A stretch of 64,000 nucleotides of DNA from Nitratireductor aquimarinus. GTDB lineage: Bacteria > Pseudomonadota > Alphaproteobacteria > Rhizobiales > Rhizobiaceae. The DNA is taken from positions 248,001 through 312,000 of the forward strand of contig NZ_JAFKDE010000003.1 in the NCBI RefSeq assembly GCF_017255295.1, given 5' to 3'. Below, piece after piece: positions 31,428 to 41,126 of the stretch. The notes under the pieces are model-generated. The model was not told the DNA's origin. It was given only the letters and a program-made list of their open reading frames with translations, and searched no databases. The position numbers and the translations under genes are program-made. Position 1 is the stretch's first letter, and each line of letters starts with the position of its first letter.

Positions 31428-32141
31428 TCAGAGATTGGTTGCCGGCGCGGGAGCGTCCGGCCGGCGTTGATGGGCGCGCATCTGGCGTTGCAGACGGTCG
31501 GGACCGCAGGCGTTTTCACCGGCATTGCCGGCAAAGGTCACGGCCTCTTCCTCCCAGATGCGGTCGAGCGCTTCGAGATCCGCCGGATCGTCTTCCGGCG
31601 TCTCAAGGAGTTCACGCACCAGTTTCGGATCGGCTTCCCCCGAGGCGAGCGCCTCCAGAACCGCAAACGCATTGGCGTAGACCGACTGACGCTTCTTCAG
31701 CCGCTCGCGCAGGACCTTCAGGATATGGCCGGTCTGGCCGAGGAGTTCCGCTGCTTCCGCGTCCGGCTTGATCGACAGATATTCGAGGAAGAGCGGCAGA
31801 TAGTCCGGCATCTCCTTTGCGTCGATGGACAGGCCGTCCGCCTCATACATGGCAAGCAGATCAACCATCGCCTGACCGCGATCCCGGCTCTCTCCATGGA
31901 CATGTTCGAACAGATGAAGCGACAGCGAACGCGTGCGGTCGAACAGGAACACGTAGCGTTCCTGTGCGTCGTAGAGGTCGAGCCCGCCAATATCGTCGGC
32001 CAGCCGTTCCAGAAGGCGCTTCTGGGTCCCGTTGATCCCGTCTGCGCCGGCGATGGAGGTTTTCACCTCCTGCGTCGCCGCCTGCAGGTCCGCGCTCGGA
32101 TAGGACAGAAGCAGGGAAATGATTTTCAGTGCGGTTTGCAT
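31428..32141 (-). CDS. narJ: Nitrate reductase molybdenum cofactor assembly chaperone
   Basis: 237 residues from ATG 32141, sharing one base with the narH stop (TGATG). It is a cytosolic chaperone that inserts cofactor into NarG and is not part of the final complex. LKIISLLLSYPSADLQ at the N-terminus, YVFLFDRTRSLSLHLFEHVHGESRDRGQAMVDL and PDYLPLFLEYLS are signature NarJ blocks. Confidence 0.94.
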   Translation of the reverse strand: MQTALKIISLLLSYPSADLQAATQEVKTSIAGADGINGTQKRLLERLADDIGGLDLYDAQERYVFLFDRTRSLSLHLFEHVHGESRDRGQAMVDLLAMYEADGLSIDAKEMPDYLPLFLEYLSIKPDAEAAELLGQTGHILKVLRERLKKRQSVYANAFAVLEALASGEADPKLVRELLETPEDDPADLEALDRIWEEEAVTFAGNAGENACGPDRLQRQMRAHQRRPDAPAPATNL

Positions 32142-33679
32142 CACACGCCCTCCGAAAGTTTGCCAACCGGCGTCTGCACCGTGCGGGTGCGCTTGCCGCC
32201 GAACAGATCCGTGCCCGTGTCTTCTCCCGAGCAGCCATTGCCGAAGGTGAAACCGCAGGAGCCGCGCACGTCATATGCGTCTTCCGAGATTTCACGATGG
32301 CTGGTGGGAATGACGAAACGGTCCTCGTAATTGGCAATGGCCATCACGTGGTACATTTCCTCGATCATCTCGTTGCTCATGCCGACCTTGCCGGCAACGG
32401 CCTCGTCGATGACGCCATCGACCGTCTTGGCGCGCATGTATGTCCGCATGGCGAGCATGCGTTCGAGCGCGGAGACGACCGGCGCTTCCTTGCCGCCCGT
32501 CAGAAGATTGGCGAGGTAGCGGACGGGAATGCGCAACGAACGCACGTCCGGCATGTCGCCGTCGAGGCCGATCTTGCCGGCTTCGGCCGCAGACTGGAGC
32601 GGCGAAAGCGGCGGCACATACCAGACCATTGGAAGCGTGCGGTATTCCGGGTGAAGCGGGAACGCCACTTTCCACTCCATCGCCATCTTCCAGACTGGCG
32701 ATTTACGGGCGGCCTCAAGCCAGGCATCGGGCACGCCGTCCTTCTTCGCCTGGGCGATGACCTCCGGGTCATTGGGATCGAGGAACACTTTGAGCTGCTC
32801 TTCATAGAGATCCTGCTCGTTGGGAGCGGATGCGGCCTCGGCGATGCGGTCGGCATCGTAGAGAACCACGCCCAGATAGCGGATGCGCCCGACGCAGGTT
32901 TCTGAACAGACCGTGGGCTGGCCAGCCTCGATGCGCGGATAACAGAACACGCATTTCTCGGATTTGCCCGAAGACCAGTTGTAATAGATCTTCTTGTAAG
33001 GGCAGCCCGAGACGCACATGCGCCAGCCACGGCACTTGTCCTGATCGATCAGGACGATGCCGTCATCCTCGCGCTTGTAGATGGCGCCCGACGGGCACGA
33101 GGCCACGCAGGTCGGGTTCAGGCAGTGTTCGCACAGGCGCGGCAGATACATCATGAAAGTGTTTTCGAACTCGCCGTAAATCTGCTTTTCGACGCCTTCG
33201 AAATTGTAGTCCTTCGACCGCTTGGCGAACTCGCCGCCCAGGATTTCCTCCCAGTTCGGGCCCCATTCGATCTTCTCCATCCGCTCGCCCGAGATCTGCG
33301 ACCGCGGGCGGGCGGTGGGCGATGTCTGGCTTTCCTTCGCCGTCTGAAGGTGGCTGTAGTCGAAATCGAACGGCTCGTAATAGTCGTCGATTTCCGGCAG
33401 GTCCGGATTGGCGAAGAGCTTTGCCAGAATGCGCCATTTCGCGCCCTGTTTGGGCTCGATGCGGCCATTGGCCCTGCGCACCCAGCCGCCATTCCAGCGT
33501 TTCTGGTTTTCCCAGTCCTTCGGATAGCCGATGCCGGGCTTGGTCTCGACATTGTTGAACCAGGCGTATTCAACGCCCTCGCGGTTCGTCCAGACGTTCT
33601 TGCAGGTGACGGAGCAGGTGTGACACCCGATGCACTTGTCGAGGTTCAGCACCATGCCGATTTGCGCGCGGACTTTCAT
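32141..33679 (-). CDS. narH: Respiratory nitrate reductase beta subunit
   Basis: 512 residues. The electron-wire subunit: four cysteine clusters are complete (CIGCHTCSVTC; CEHCLNPTCVASCP; CRGWRMCVSGCP, with Trp in place of one Cys giving the 3Fe-4S site; CVFCYPRIEAGQPTVCSETC). It binds NarG on the cytosolic side and passes electrons from NarI. ATGA overlap with narG. Confidence 0.97.
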   Translation of the reverse strand: MKVRAQIGMVLNLDKCIGCHTCSVTCKNVWTNREGVEYAWFNNVETKPGIGYPKDWENQKRWNGGWVRRANGRIEPKQGAKWRILAKLFANPDLPEIDDYYEPFDFDYSHLQTAKESQTSPTARPRSQISGERMEKIEWGPNWEEILGGEFAKRSKDYNFEGVEKQIYGEFENTFMMYLPRLCEHCLNPTCVASCPSGAIYKREDDGIVLIDQDKCRGWRMCVSGCPYKKIYYNWSSGKSEKCVFCYPRIEAGQPTVCSETCVGRIRYLGVVLYDADRIAEAASAPNEQDLYEEQLKVFLDPNDPEVIAQAKKDGVPDAWLEAARKSPVWKMAMEWKVAFPLHPEYRTLPMVWYVPPLSPLQSAAEAGKIGLDGDMPDVRSLRIPVRYLANLLTGGKEAPVVSALERMLAMRTYMRAKTVDGVIDEAVAGKVGMSNEMIEEMYHVMAIANYEDRFVIPTSHREISEDAYDVRGSCGFTFGNGCSGEDTGTDLFGGKRTRTVQTPVGKLSEGV

Positions 33680-36600
33680 TCTGCCGCCTCCTTCTTTTCG
33701 CCGGTTTCGCGGTAAGGCCCTTCCATCCAGTCCACCTCCTCCATCTTGTGCACCACGACGAATTCATCGCGGTTGGAGCCGACGGTGCCGTAATAGTTGA
33801 AGCCGTAAGCCTGGTGCGCGTAGCCGCCGATCATGTGCGTCGGCTTGGTGATGGCGCGGGTCACCGAATTGTGGATGCCGCCGCGCTGGCCGGTGATCTG
33901 CGACCCCGGCGTGTTCACGATCTTTTCCTGCGCGTGATACATGTAGACGGTTCCCTGTTTCATGCGCTGGGAGACCACGACACGCGCCACGATCGCGCCG
34001 TTGACGTTGAAGACCTCGACCCAGTCATTGTCGACCAGACCCGCCGTCTTCGCGTCTTCCTCCGAAATCCACACGACCGGACCGCCGCGATTGAGCGTCA
34101 GCATCAGGAGATTGTCGGAATAGGTGGAGTGGATGCCCCACTTCTGGTGCGGCGTGATGAAGTTCAACACCACCGAAGGCTTGCCCTTCGACTTCTCCGC
34201 GATCATCGGATTGATCGACTTGGTGTCGATGGGCGGCCGGTAGACGCAGAATGCCTCACCGAAGGCGCGCATCCACAGATGGTCCTGATAGAGCTGCTGG
34301 CGGCCGGTGATGGTGCGCCAGGGGATCAGCTCATGCACATTGGTGTAGCCGGCATTGTAGCAGACCTTCTCCGATTCAAGCCCCGACCAGGTCGGTGAGG
34401 AGATGATCTTGCGCGGCTGCGCCACCACATCGCGGAAGCGGATTTTTTCGTCTTCCTTGGGCAGCGCCAGATGGGTGTGGTCGCGACCCGTGTTCTGGGA
34501 CAACGCATCCCAGGCCTTCACGGCCACCTCGCCATTGGTTTCCGGCGCGAGCATGAGGATCACCTCGGTCGCATCGATATCGCTGTCGATGCGCGGACGC
34601 CCCTTCGTTGCGCCCTCCTCCGTAACGACGCCGTTGAGACGGCCAAGGGCCTCCACCTCGTGCTCGGTGTTCCACGAAATGCCCTTGCCGCCATTGCCGA
34701 GCTTGTCCATGAGCGGCCCGAGCGCGGTGAAACGCTTGTAGAGGTTCGGGTAATCGCGCTCGACCACGGCGACTGCCGGCATGGTCTTTCCCGGAACAGG
34801 CTCCACCTTACCGGTCTTCCAGTCCTCCACCTCGAAGGGCTGGGCAAGTTCGCCCGGCGTGTCGTGAAGAATGGGGACCAGAACCACATCCTTCTCCACG
34901 CCCAGCACCTCGGGCGCGACTTCGGAGAATTTCCTGGCAATGCCCTTGAAGATGTCCCAGTCGCTGCGCGCCTCCCAGGCCGGGTCCGCCGCGCTTGAAA
35001 GCGGGTGGATGAAGGGGTGCATGTCGGACGTGTTGAGATCGTTCTTCTCGTACCAGGTGGCCGTCGGCAGAACGATGTCGGAATAGACGCAGGTGGTCGA
35101 CATGCGGAAGTCGAGCGTGACCAGAAGGTCGAGCTTTCCTTCAGGCGCGGTCTCGTGCCAGACGGCCTCGCGCGCCCTCTGCCGCCCTTCTTCGCCCAGA
35201 TCCTTGCCCATGACGCCATTCGCCGTCCCGAGCAGATGTTTTAGAAAATACTCATGCCCCTTGCCCGAGGAGCCGAGCAGGTTTGAGCGCCAGACGAACA
35301 GGTTGCGCGGCCAGTTGGCCGGATCGTCCGGGTCTTCGCAGGACATCTGCAGATCGCCGGACTTGAGCTGCGCCGCGACGTAATCCTTGGCCTCCTGACC
35401 AGCCTCGCCCGCCGCCTTTGCGACATCCAGCGGATTCGTCTTCAGCTGCGGGGCCGATGGCAGCCAGCCCATGCGCTCGGCGCGGATGTTGTAGTCGATC
35501 AGCGTCCCGTCCCACGGGCCTTCCGGCGCGGTTGGCGACAGGATTTCATCCACCTTGAGCGTTTCATAGCGCCACTGGTCCGTGTGCGCGTAGAAGAAGG
35601 AGGTCGAGTTCATCTGCCGGGGCGGACGGCCCCAGTCGAGCCCGAAGGCGAGCGGCAGCCAGCCGGTCTGCGGGCGCAGCTTCTCCTGTCCCACATAATG
35701 GCTCCAGCCGCCTCCGGACTGGCCGACGCAGCCGCACATGACCAGGAGATTGATGATCCCCCGGTAGTTCATGTCCATGTGGTACCAGTGGTTCAGGCCC
35801 GCGCCGAGAATGACCATCGAGCGGCCATTGGTCTTTTCGGCATTGAGCGCGAACTCACGGGCGACCGTGACGATGTGATCGCGCGGCACGCCGGTGATCT
35901 TCTCGGCCCAGGCCGGCGTATAGGGCGCTTCATCGTCATAGGATTTCGCGCAGCTATTGTCGCCCAGCCCCCGGTCGAGCCCGTAATTGGCGACGAACAG
36001 GTCGAACACGGTTGCAACCAGCGCCTCTCCGGAAGCGAGCTTGACCTTCTTGGCGGGCACGGCGCGTTCCAGAACGCTGTCATGGTCCGTGCCGGCGAAA
36101 TGATCGTGCTCGCGATTGCCGAAATAGGGGAACGCCACATTGGCGACCGTGTCGCGGTCAGCATCGAGGATCAGGCTCATTTCGAGCTCGACATCCTCGC
36201 CCTTGCCGTCCTTGCTCTCCAGGTTCCACTTGCCCTTCTCACCCCAGCGGAAGCCGACGGAGCCGGTCGGCGCGACGATCTTGCCCGACTTGCGGTCAAT
36301 CGCGACTGTCTTCCATTCGGGATTGTTCTTCTCGCCGAGCTTGCCCCGGAAATCGGAGGCGCGGAGCAGCCGGTCGGGCACATAACGCCCGTCCTTCTCG
36401 ACAAGCCGCACCAGCATGGGCATGTCGGTGTAGCGACGGCAGTAATCCTCAAAATACTCCGCCTGCCGGTCGAGGTGGAACTCGCGCAGGATGACGTGCC
36501 CCATGGCCATGGCGAGCGCCGCGTCGGTGCCCTGCTTGGGATGCAGCCAGATGTCGGAGAACTTGGCCGCTTCCGAATAGTCCGGCGACACGACCACGGA

Positions 36601-37431
36601 CTTTGCGCCCCGGTAGCGCACTTCCGTGTAGAAATGGGCGTCCGGCGTGCGGGTCTGCGGCACGTTGGAGCCCCAGAGGATGAGGAAGCTGGAATTGTAC
36701 CAGTCGGCCGATTCCGGCACGTCCGTCTGTTCACCCCAGGTCATGGGAGATGCCGGCGGCAGGTCACAATACCAGTCATAGAACGACATGCAGGTGCCGC
36801 CCAGAAGCGACAGATAGCGCGAACCCGCCGCATAGGAGACCATCGACATGGCCGGGATCGGCGAGAAGCCGATCACCCGGTCGGGACCATGGGTGCGCGC
36901 CGTATAGGCGTTGGCTGCGGCGATGATCTCGTTGACCTCGTCCCAGCTTGCCCGCACGAAGCCGCCGAGACCGCGCACCTTGGTGTATTCGGCGCGCTTG
37001 GCCGGATCCTGCTGGATCGCCGCCCATGCGCCGACCGGCGTCTTCACCGCCCGTTCGCGCCGCCACAGTTTCAGAAGCCGCGAGCGCACCAGCGGATATT
37101 TCACCCGGTTGGCCGAGTACATGTACCAGGAGTAGCTGGCGCCGCGCGAACAGCCGCGCGGCTCATGGTTGGGCAGATCGGGCCGCGTGCGCGGGTAGTC
37201 GGTCTGCTGCGTTTCCCAGGTGACGATCCCGCCCTTCACGTAGATTTTCCACGAGCAGGAGCCGGTGCAGTTCACGCCATGGGTGGAGCGCACGATCTTG
37301 TCGTGCTGCCAGCGCTTGCGGTAGGCGTCCTCCCAGTCACGGCTTTCATTGGTCGTGACGCCGTGACCGTCGGAGAAGGTTCCCGTGTTCTTCCGCGCCA
37401 GGAAGTTGAGACGGTTTAACAGATGTGACAT
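33676..37431 (-). CDS. narG: Respiratory nitrate reductase alpha subunit
   Basis: 1251 residues from ATG 37431, preceded by AAAGGA; 23 more codons are open upstream. Reduces nitrate to nitrite at a molybdenum bis-MGD centre on the cytosolic face. The FS0 iron-sulfur ligands lie in THGVNCTGSCSWKIYVKGG and NHEPRGCSRG; the Mo aspartate region is DWYCDLPPASPMTWGEQTDV. DWEDAYRKRWQHDKIVRSTH is the NarG N-terminus. There is no twin-arginine signal, as expected for membrane-bound Nar. Confidence 0.97.
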   Translation of the reverse strand: MSHLLNRLNFLARKNTGTFSDGHGVTTNESRDWEDAYRKRWQHDKIVRSTHGVNCTGSCSWKIYVKGGIVTWETQQTDYPRTRPDLPNHEPRGCSRGASYSWYMYSANRVKYPLVRSRLLKLWRRERAVKTPVGAWAAIQQDPAKRAEYTKVRGLGGFVRASWDEVNEIIAAANAYTARTHGPDRVIGFSPIPAMSMVSYAAGSRYLSLLGGTCMSFYDWYCDLPPASPMTWGEQTDVPESADWYNSSFLILWGSNVPQTRTPDAHFYTEVRYRGAKSVVVSPDYSEAAKFSDIWLHPKQGTDAALAMAMGHVILREFHLDRQAEYFEDYCRRYTDMPMLVRLVEKDGRYVPDRLLRASDFRGKLGEKNNPEWKTVAIDRKSGKIVAPTGSVGFRWGEKGKWNLESKDGKGEDVELEMSLILDADRDTVANVAFPYFGNREHDHFAGTDHDSVLERAVPAKKVKLASGEALVATVFDLFVANYGLDRGLGDNSCAKSYDDEAPYTPAWAEKITGVPRDHIVTVAREFALNAEKTNGRSMVILGAGLNHWYHMDMNYRGIINLLVMCGCVGQSGGGWSHYVGQEKLRPQTGWLPLAFGLDWGRPPRQMNSTSFFYAHTDQWRYETLKVDEILSPTAPEGPWDGTLIDYNIRAERMGWLPSAPQLKTNPLDVAKAAGEAGQEAKDYVAAQLKSGDLQMSCEDPDDPANWPRNLFVWRSNLLGSSGKGHEYFLKHLLGTANGVMGKDLGEEGRQRAREAVWHETAPEGKLDLLVTLDFRMSTTCVYSDIVLPTATWYEKNDLNTSDMHPFIHPLSSAADPAWEARSDWDIFKGIARKFSEVAPEVLGVEKDVVLVPILHDTPGELAQPFEVEDWKTGKVEPVPGKTMPAVAVVERDYPNLYKRFTALGPLMDKLGNGGKGISWNTEHEVEALGRLNGVVTEEGATKGRPRIDSDIDATEVILMLAPETNGEVAVKAWDALSQNTGRDHTHLALPKEDEKIRFRDVVAQPRKIISSPTWSGLESEKVCYNAGYTNVHELIPWRTITGRQQLYQDHLWMRAFGEAFCVYRPPIDTKSINPMIAEKSKGKPSVVLNFITPHQKWGIHSTYSDNLLMLTLNRGGPVVWISEEDAKTAGLVDNDWVEVFNVNGAIVARVVVSQRMKQGTVYMYHAQEKIVNTPGSQITGQRGGIHNSVTRAITKPTHMIGGYAHQAYGFNYYGTVGSNRDEFVVVHKMEEVDWMEGPYRETGEKKEAAE

Positions 37432-37444
37432 CGCTTGGTCCTTT

Positions 37445-40183
37445 TCAGCTTGCTGGCACGGTGCTGGCTGGCCGGGTGTTTCCGGCCCGCTCAACGGCAT
37501 GCAGGAGCCCGCCTTTTCGCGTGTAGAAGAGGTAGGTGAGGCCCATGCAGACCACGTAGAAGATCAGGAAACCCCACAGGGCCATTTCGGGCCCGCCGGA
37601 CATGGCGATCGAGGAGCCGTAGGCTTTCGGGATGAAGAATGCGCCATAGGCTGCGATGGCCGAGGTGAAGGCGATGATGGCCGCCGACTCGCGCTCGGCC
37701 TGTCTGACCGAAGCATCCTTGTCGAGCTCGGGCATCAGCCGCGGGATCTCGAGCCGCATGATCGAGGGGATCATCTGGAAGGTCGACGCATTGCCCACGC
37801 CTGTCAGGAAGAACAGGGCCATGAAGCAGGCGAAGAAGCCCCAGAAATTGCCGCCCGTGCCGTTCAGGGGCAGGAACTGCAACACACCCCAGACCGCCAC
37901 GATCATGCCCGCAAAGGTCCACAGCGTGACGCGTCCGCCGCCATACCGGTCGGAAACCCAGCCGGTGCCCGCCCGCGAGAGCGCGCCGACCAATGGGCCG
38001 AGGAAGGCGTAGGAGAGCGCATTCACCTCAGGGAACTGCGTTTTCATTAACAGCGGGAAGCCGGCCGAATATCCGATGAAGGAGCCGAACGTGCCCGTGT
38101 AGAGAATGCACATCACCCAGTTGTGGAACCGCGAGAAGATGATCGACTGTTCGGCGAACGAGGCGCGCGCGGAGGCGATGTCGTTCATGCCGAGCCATGC
38201 GGCGATGGTCGAGACGATCAGGAACGGAACCCAGATGAAGCCCGCGTTCTGGAGCCACAGCATGGTGCCATCGCTGGCCATCTGGCCATCGCCGACCGCG
38301 AAGGCGAATGCGCCTGTCGAGATCACCACCGGCACCAGGAACTGCATGACGCTGACGCCGAGATTTCCAAGCCCTGCATTGAGCGCAAGTGCATTGCCCT
38401 TCTCCGACTTCGGGAAGAAGTAGGAGATGTTGGCCATGGAGGAGGCGAAGTTGCCGCCGCCAAGACCGCACAGAAGCGCCAGGACCAGGAAAATCAGGTA
38501 AGGCGTTTCGGGGTTCTGCACCGCATAGCCGATGCCGAAGGCCGGGATCAGGAGCGAAGCGGTCGACAATGTCGTCCATAAGCGCCCGCCGAAGATCGGC
38601 ACCATGAAGGAGTAGAAGATGCGCAGCGTTGCGCCCGAAAGCCCCGGCAGAGCGGCCAGCCAGAACAGCTGATCGGTCGTGTAGTCGAAGCCGATGCTCG
38701 GCAGCTTGGCCACCACCACCGACCAGACCATCCAGACCGAGAAGGCCAGAAGCAGCGCGGGAATGGAGATCCAGAGATTGCGCCGGGCAATCGCCCTGCC
38801 CTTCTCGTTCCAGAAGGTTTCATCGTCCGGACGCCAGTCTTCGATCACGCCGGCCATGCCGCCATGCTTGTCTTTCTCATGGATCGGCTGCATTTCAGGC
38901 AGTTCGGGGAGCGCGCCGAGTTCGCGCGACAGCGCCGTCTTCTCCATCTGGCGGATCGAGAAGTGCATCCAGACGAGCGACACCGCGACGATGCCGAACA
39001 AGAGCATGAAGCAGGTGGTCCACACGCCCGTCATGTCGAGCAGAACGCCGAAGGTGATCGGCAGAACGAAACCGCCAAGACCGCCGATCATGCCGACGAG
39101 ACCGCCGACAGACCCCACATGATCGGGATAGTAGACGGGAATGTGCTTGTAGACCGCCGCCTTGCCGAGCGACATGAAGAAGCCCAGAACGAAGATCAGC
39201 AGGATGAAGGGCACCAGGCTAAGGCTGGTCGAGAAGGTGATCGGCCCGCGAATGCCGTGGATGATGTAATCCGTGTCCGGATAGGACAGCATGAAAGTCG
39301 TCACCAGCGCCACGCCGAAGGTCCAGTACATGATGCGGCGCGCGCCATACCGGTCGGAAAGATGTCCGCCATAAGCGCGGAAGATGGAGGCCGGGATCGA
39401 GTAGAAGGCGGCGATCATGCCGGCCGTCTTGATGTCCAATTCATAGACGCCGACCAGATAGCGCGGCAGCCAGAGCGCGAGCGCGACGAAGCCGCCGAAC
39501 ACGAAGAAATAGTAGATCGAGAAGCGCCAGACCTGCAGGTTCTTGAGCGGTTCGAGCTGCATGAAGGTGCCGCGCGCCTTTGCGCCGGCTGCCCGCCTGG
39601 ACTTCAGGTCCGGATCATCTTCGGTTGTCAGCCAGAACACGATGGCCATGGCGACCAGAACGGCGGCCCAGACCTGCGCAACCATGGTCCAGCCAAAGGC
39701 CACCATGACGAAGGGCGCGACGAATTTGGTGACCGCCGCGCCGACATTGCCGGCGCCGAAAATGCCGAGCGCCGTGCCCTGCTTTTCCTTCGGATACCAT
39801 TTCGACACATAGGCAACGCCCACGGCAAACGAGCCGCCGGCAAGACCGACGCCCAGCGCCGCCAGGAGCATTGTCTCATAGGTCGTGGCGTAGGAGAGCG
39901 CGAATGTCGCGGCGGCTGCCGCAAGCATCGTCAGGACATAGACGATGCGCCCGCCATACTGATCCGTCCAGATGCCCAGGAAGATACGGGACAAGGAACC
40001 GGTCAGGATCGGCGTGCCGGCAAGGAGACCGAACTGCGTGTCGGTCAGGCCCAGATCCTCTTTGATCTGAACGCCGATGATGGAAAAAATGGTCCAAACG
40101 GCAAAGCACACGGTGAAAGCCAATGTGCTCATGCCAAGAATTGTGTTTTGCTGTCGGGGAGTGACCCCTTGGAGGGAACTCAT
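37445..40183 (-). CDS. narK: Fused NarK1-NarK2 nitrate/nitrite transporter
   Basis: 912 residues with two complete major-facilitator units, ~24 helices. The first half (~1-410; FSIIGVQIKEDLGLTD, GLAGGSFAVGVAYVSKWYP, GSVGGLVGMIGGLGGF) resembles NarK1, a nitrate/proton symporter; the second (~460-900; SVWMVWSVVVAKLPSIGF, GLGGGNFASSMANISYFFP, FFLTGVGNASTFQMIP) resembles NarK2, a nitrate/nitrite antiporter. Both nitrate signature glycine motifs are present. The same fusion is known in Paracoccus. First gene of the nar run, with an FNR-type box ~90 bases upstream. Confidence 0.94.
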   Translation of the reverse strand: MSSLQGVTPRQQNTILGMSTLAFTVCFAVWTIFSIIGVQIKEDLGLTDTQFGLLAGTPILTGSLSRIFLGIWTDQYGGRIVYVLTMLAAAAATFALSYATTYETMLLAALGVGLAGGSFAVGVAYVSKWYPKEKQGTALGIFGAGNVGAAVTKFVAPFVMVAFGWTMVAQVWAAVLVAMAIVFWLTTEDDPDLKSRRAAGAKARGTFMQLEPLKNLQVWRFSIYYFFVFGGFVALALWLPRYLVGVYELDIKTAGMIAAFYSIPASIFRAYGGHLSDRYGARRIMYWTFGVALVTTFMLSYPDTDYIIHGIRGPITFSTSLSLVPFILLIFVLGFFMSLGKAAVYKHIPVYYPDHVGSVGGLVGMIGGLGGFVLPITFGVLLDMTGVWTTCFMLLFGIVAVSLVWMHFSIRQMEKTALSRELGALPELPEMQPIHEKDKHGGMAGVIEDWRPDDETFWNEKGRAIARRNLWISIPALLLAFSVWMVWSVVVAKLPSIGFDYTTDQLFWLAALPGLSGATLRIFYSFMVPIFGGRLWTTLSTASLLIPAFGIGYAVQNPETPYLIFLVLALLCGLGGGNFASSMANISYFFPKSEKGNALALNAGLGNLGVSVMQFLVPVVISTGAFAFAVGDGQMASDGTMLWLQNAGFIWVPFLIVSTIAAWLGMNDIASARASFAEQSIIFSRFHNWVMCILYTGTFGSFIGYSAGFPLLMKTQFPEVNALSYAFLGPLVGALSRAGTGWVSDRYGGGRVTLWTFAGMIVAVWGVLQFLPLNGTGGNFWGFFACFMALFFLTGVGNASTFQMIPSIMRLEIPRLMPELDKDASVRQAERESAAIIAFTSAIAAYGAFFIPKAYGSSIAMSGGPEMALWGFLIFYVVCMGLTYLFYTRKGGLLHAVERAGNTRPASTVPAS

Positions 40184-40260
40184 GTGTCCGCCCTTTCCTC
40201 ACAAGCGGCACGCGCCGCTCCGATGGCTATAACGGGGCGAGTTTCGGGGCATTCCTTCGA

Positions 40261-40286
40261 AGAAGTTTGATGCAGATCAAACTTCT
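40261..40286 (-). promoter_or_regulatory. FNR/NarR-type box upstream of narK
   Basis: TTGATGCAGATCAA (40267-40280) is a perfect TTGAT-N4-ATCAA box, and the symmetry extends to eleven exact pairs on each side (AGAAGTTTGAT and ATCAAACTTCT). It lies ~90 bases before the narK start, a distance that would suit an activator site near -41 with a leader of ~50 bases. Confidence 0.85.
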
Positions 40287-40387
40287 GGAGCAAGGGATGG
40301 GAAATAAGACGCTGCGGGAAATGTTTCGGCAGCAGGGTTGCAGCCATCAAGTTTGACGGCCGGACCAGCAAAATGACAGACTGACTT

Positions 40388-40416
40388 TTATCAATCGCGC
40401 GATTGATAATTATCAA
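40388..40416 (+). promoter_or_regulatory. Overlapping palindrome and FNR-type box before narR
   Basis: A 22-base perfect palindrome (40388-40409; arms TTATCAATCGC and GCGATTGATAA) overlaps a second perfect box TTGATAATTATCAA (40403-40416), giving three half-sites in 29 bases. The last ends just before the AGGGGG ribosome site of the regulator gene at 40428, a position suited to repression of that gene. Confidence 0.8.
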
Positions 40417-40427
40417 AAGGGGGATAC

Positions 40428-41126
40428 ATGCGGCCTTCAGATATTCCGGAGATCCGAGCGCTGCGCCTCTTCAAGAGCATGTCGGATTCGGCTTTTGAGG
40501 CGCTGATTCAGGCCGCTTATCTGCAAACCTTTCCCGCCCAGCTCGAACTGATCCGCGAAGGTGATCCGGCGGACTTTCTCTATGTGGTCACCGAGGGGCG
40601 CGTTGAGCTTTTCGCCCGCGCCAACGGACGCGAGGCCACGATGGGCATGGTGCATCCCATCGGCACCTTCATTCTGGCGGCCGTGCTGAAGGATGCCGTC
40701 TATCTGATGTCGGCGCGCACCTGCCAGAAGTCCAAGGTTCTCATGATCCCGGCGGAGAATGTTCGCGCCGCGTTCGAGGCGGACGATGCCTTTGCCCGCG
40801 CCATCGTTGTCGAGCTTGCGAGCTGTTACCGCTCGGTCGTCAAGGAGCACAAGGATCTGAAGCTGCGCAGTTCCGTGGAGCGTCTGGCAAACCGGCTGTT
40901 GCGTTACCACGCCGACCAGGGCGCAAACGGCACGCTTGAACTGCCCTATGACAAGCGCACCCTCGCCTCGCTTCTGGGCATGACGCCGGAGAACCTGTCG
41001 CGTGCTTTCAATACGCTCAAACCCTATGGCGTGCAGGTGAAAGGCACCGAGGTCACGCTGTCTGATATCGACGGGCTGACGACGCTTGCCAAACCCAATA
41101 TTCTGATCGACGACCGCACAAGCTGA
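40428..41126 (+). CDS. Crp/Fnr-family regulator, NarR/DNR type
   Basis: 232 residues: cyclic-nucleotide-binding-like sensor domain (~15-125), dimer helix, and a C-terminal helix-turn-helix (KRTLASLLGMTPENLSRAFNTLK, ~172-194). The recognition helix keeps the Glu and Ser-Arg that read TTGAT. The N-terminal iron-sulfur cysteines of FNR are absent, so it is not an oxygen sensor of FNR type. Position divergent from narK and box sequence favour NarR (nitrate/nitrite response) or DNR/NnrR (NO response). Probably activates the nar run and represses itself through the two upstream boxes. Confidence 0.87.
   Translation: MRPSDIPEIRALRLFKSMSDSAFEALIQAAYLQTFPAQLELIREGDPADFLYVVTEGRVELFARANGREATMGMVHPIGTFILAAVLKDAVYLMSARTCQKSKVLMIPAENVRAAFEADDAFARAIVVELASCYRSVVKEHKDLKLRSSVERLANRLLRYHADQGANGTLELPYDKRTLASLLGMTPENLSRAFNTLKPYGVQVKGTEVTLSDIDGLTTLAKPNILIDDRTS

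Noticed and set aside
35584-37419. 611-codon plus-strand open frame
   Set aside because: Antisense to narG, which shows all cofactor motifs. The reverse frame has shadow-type composition.
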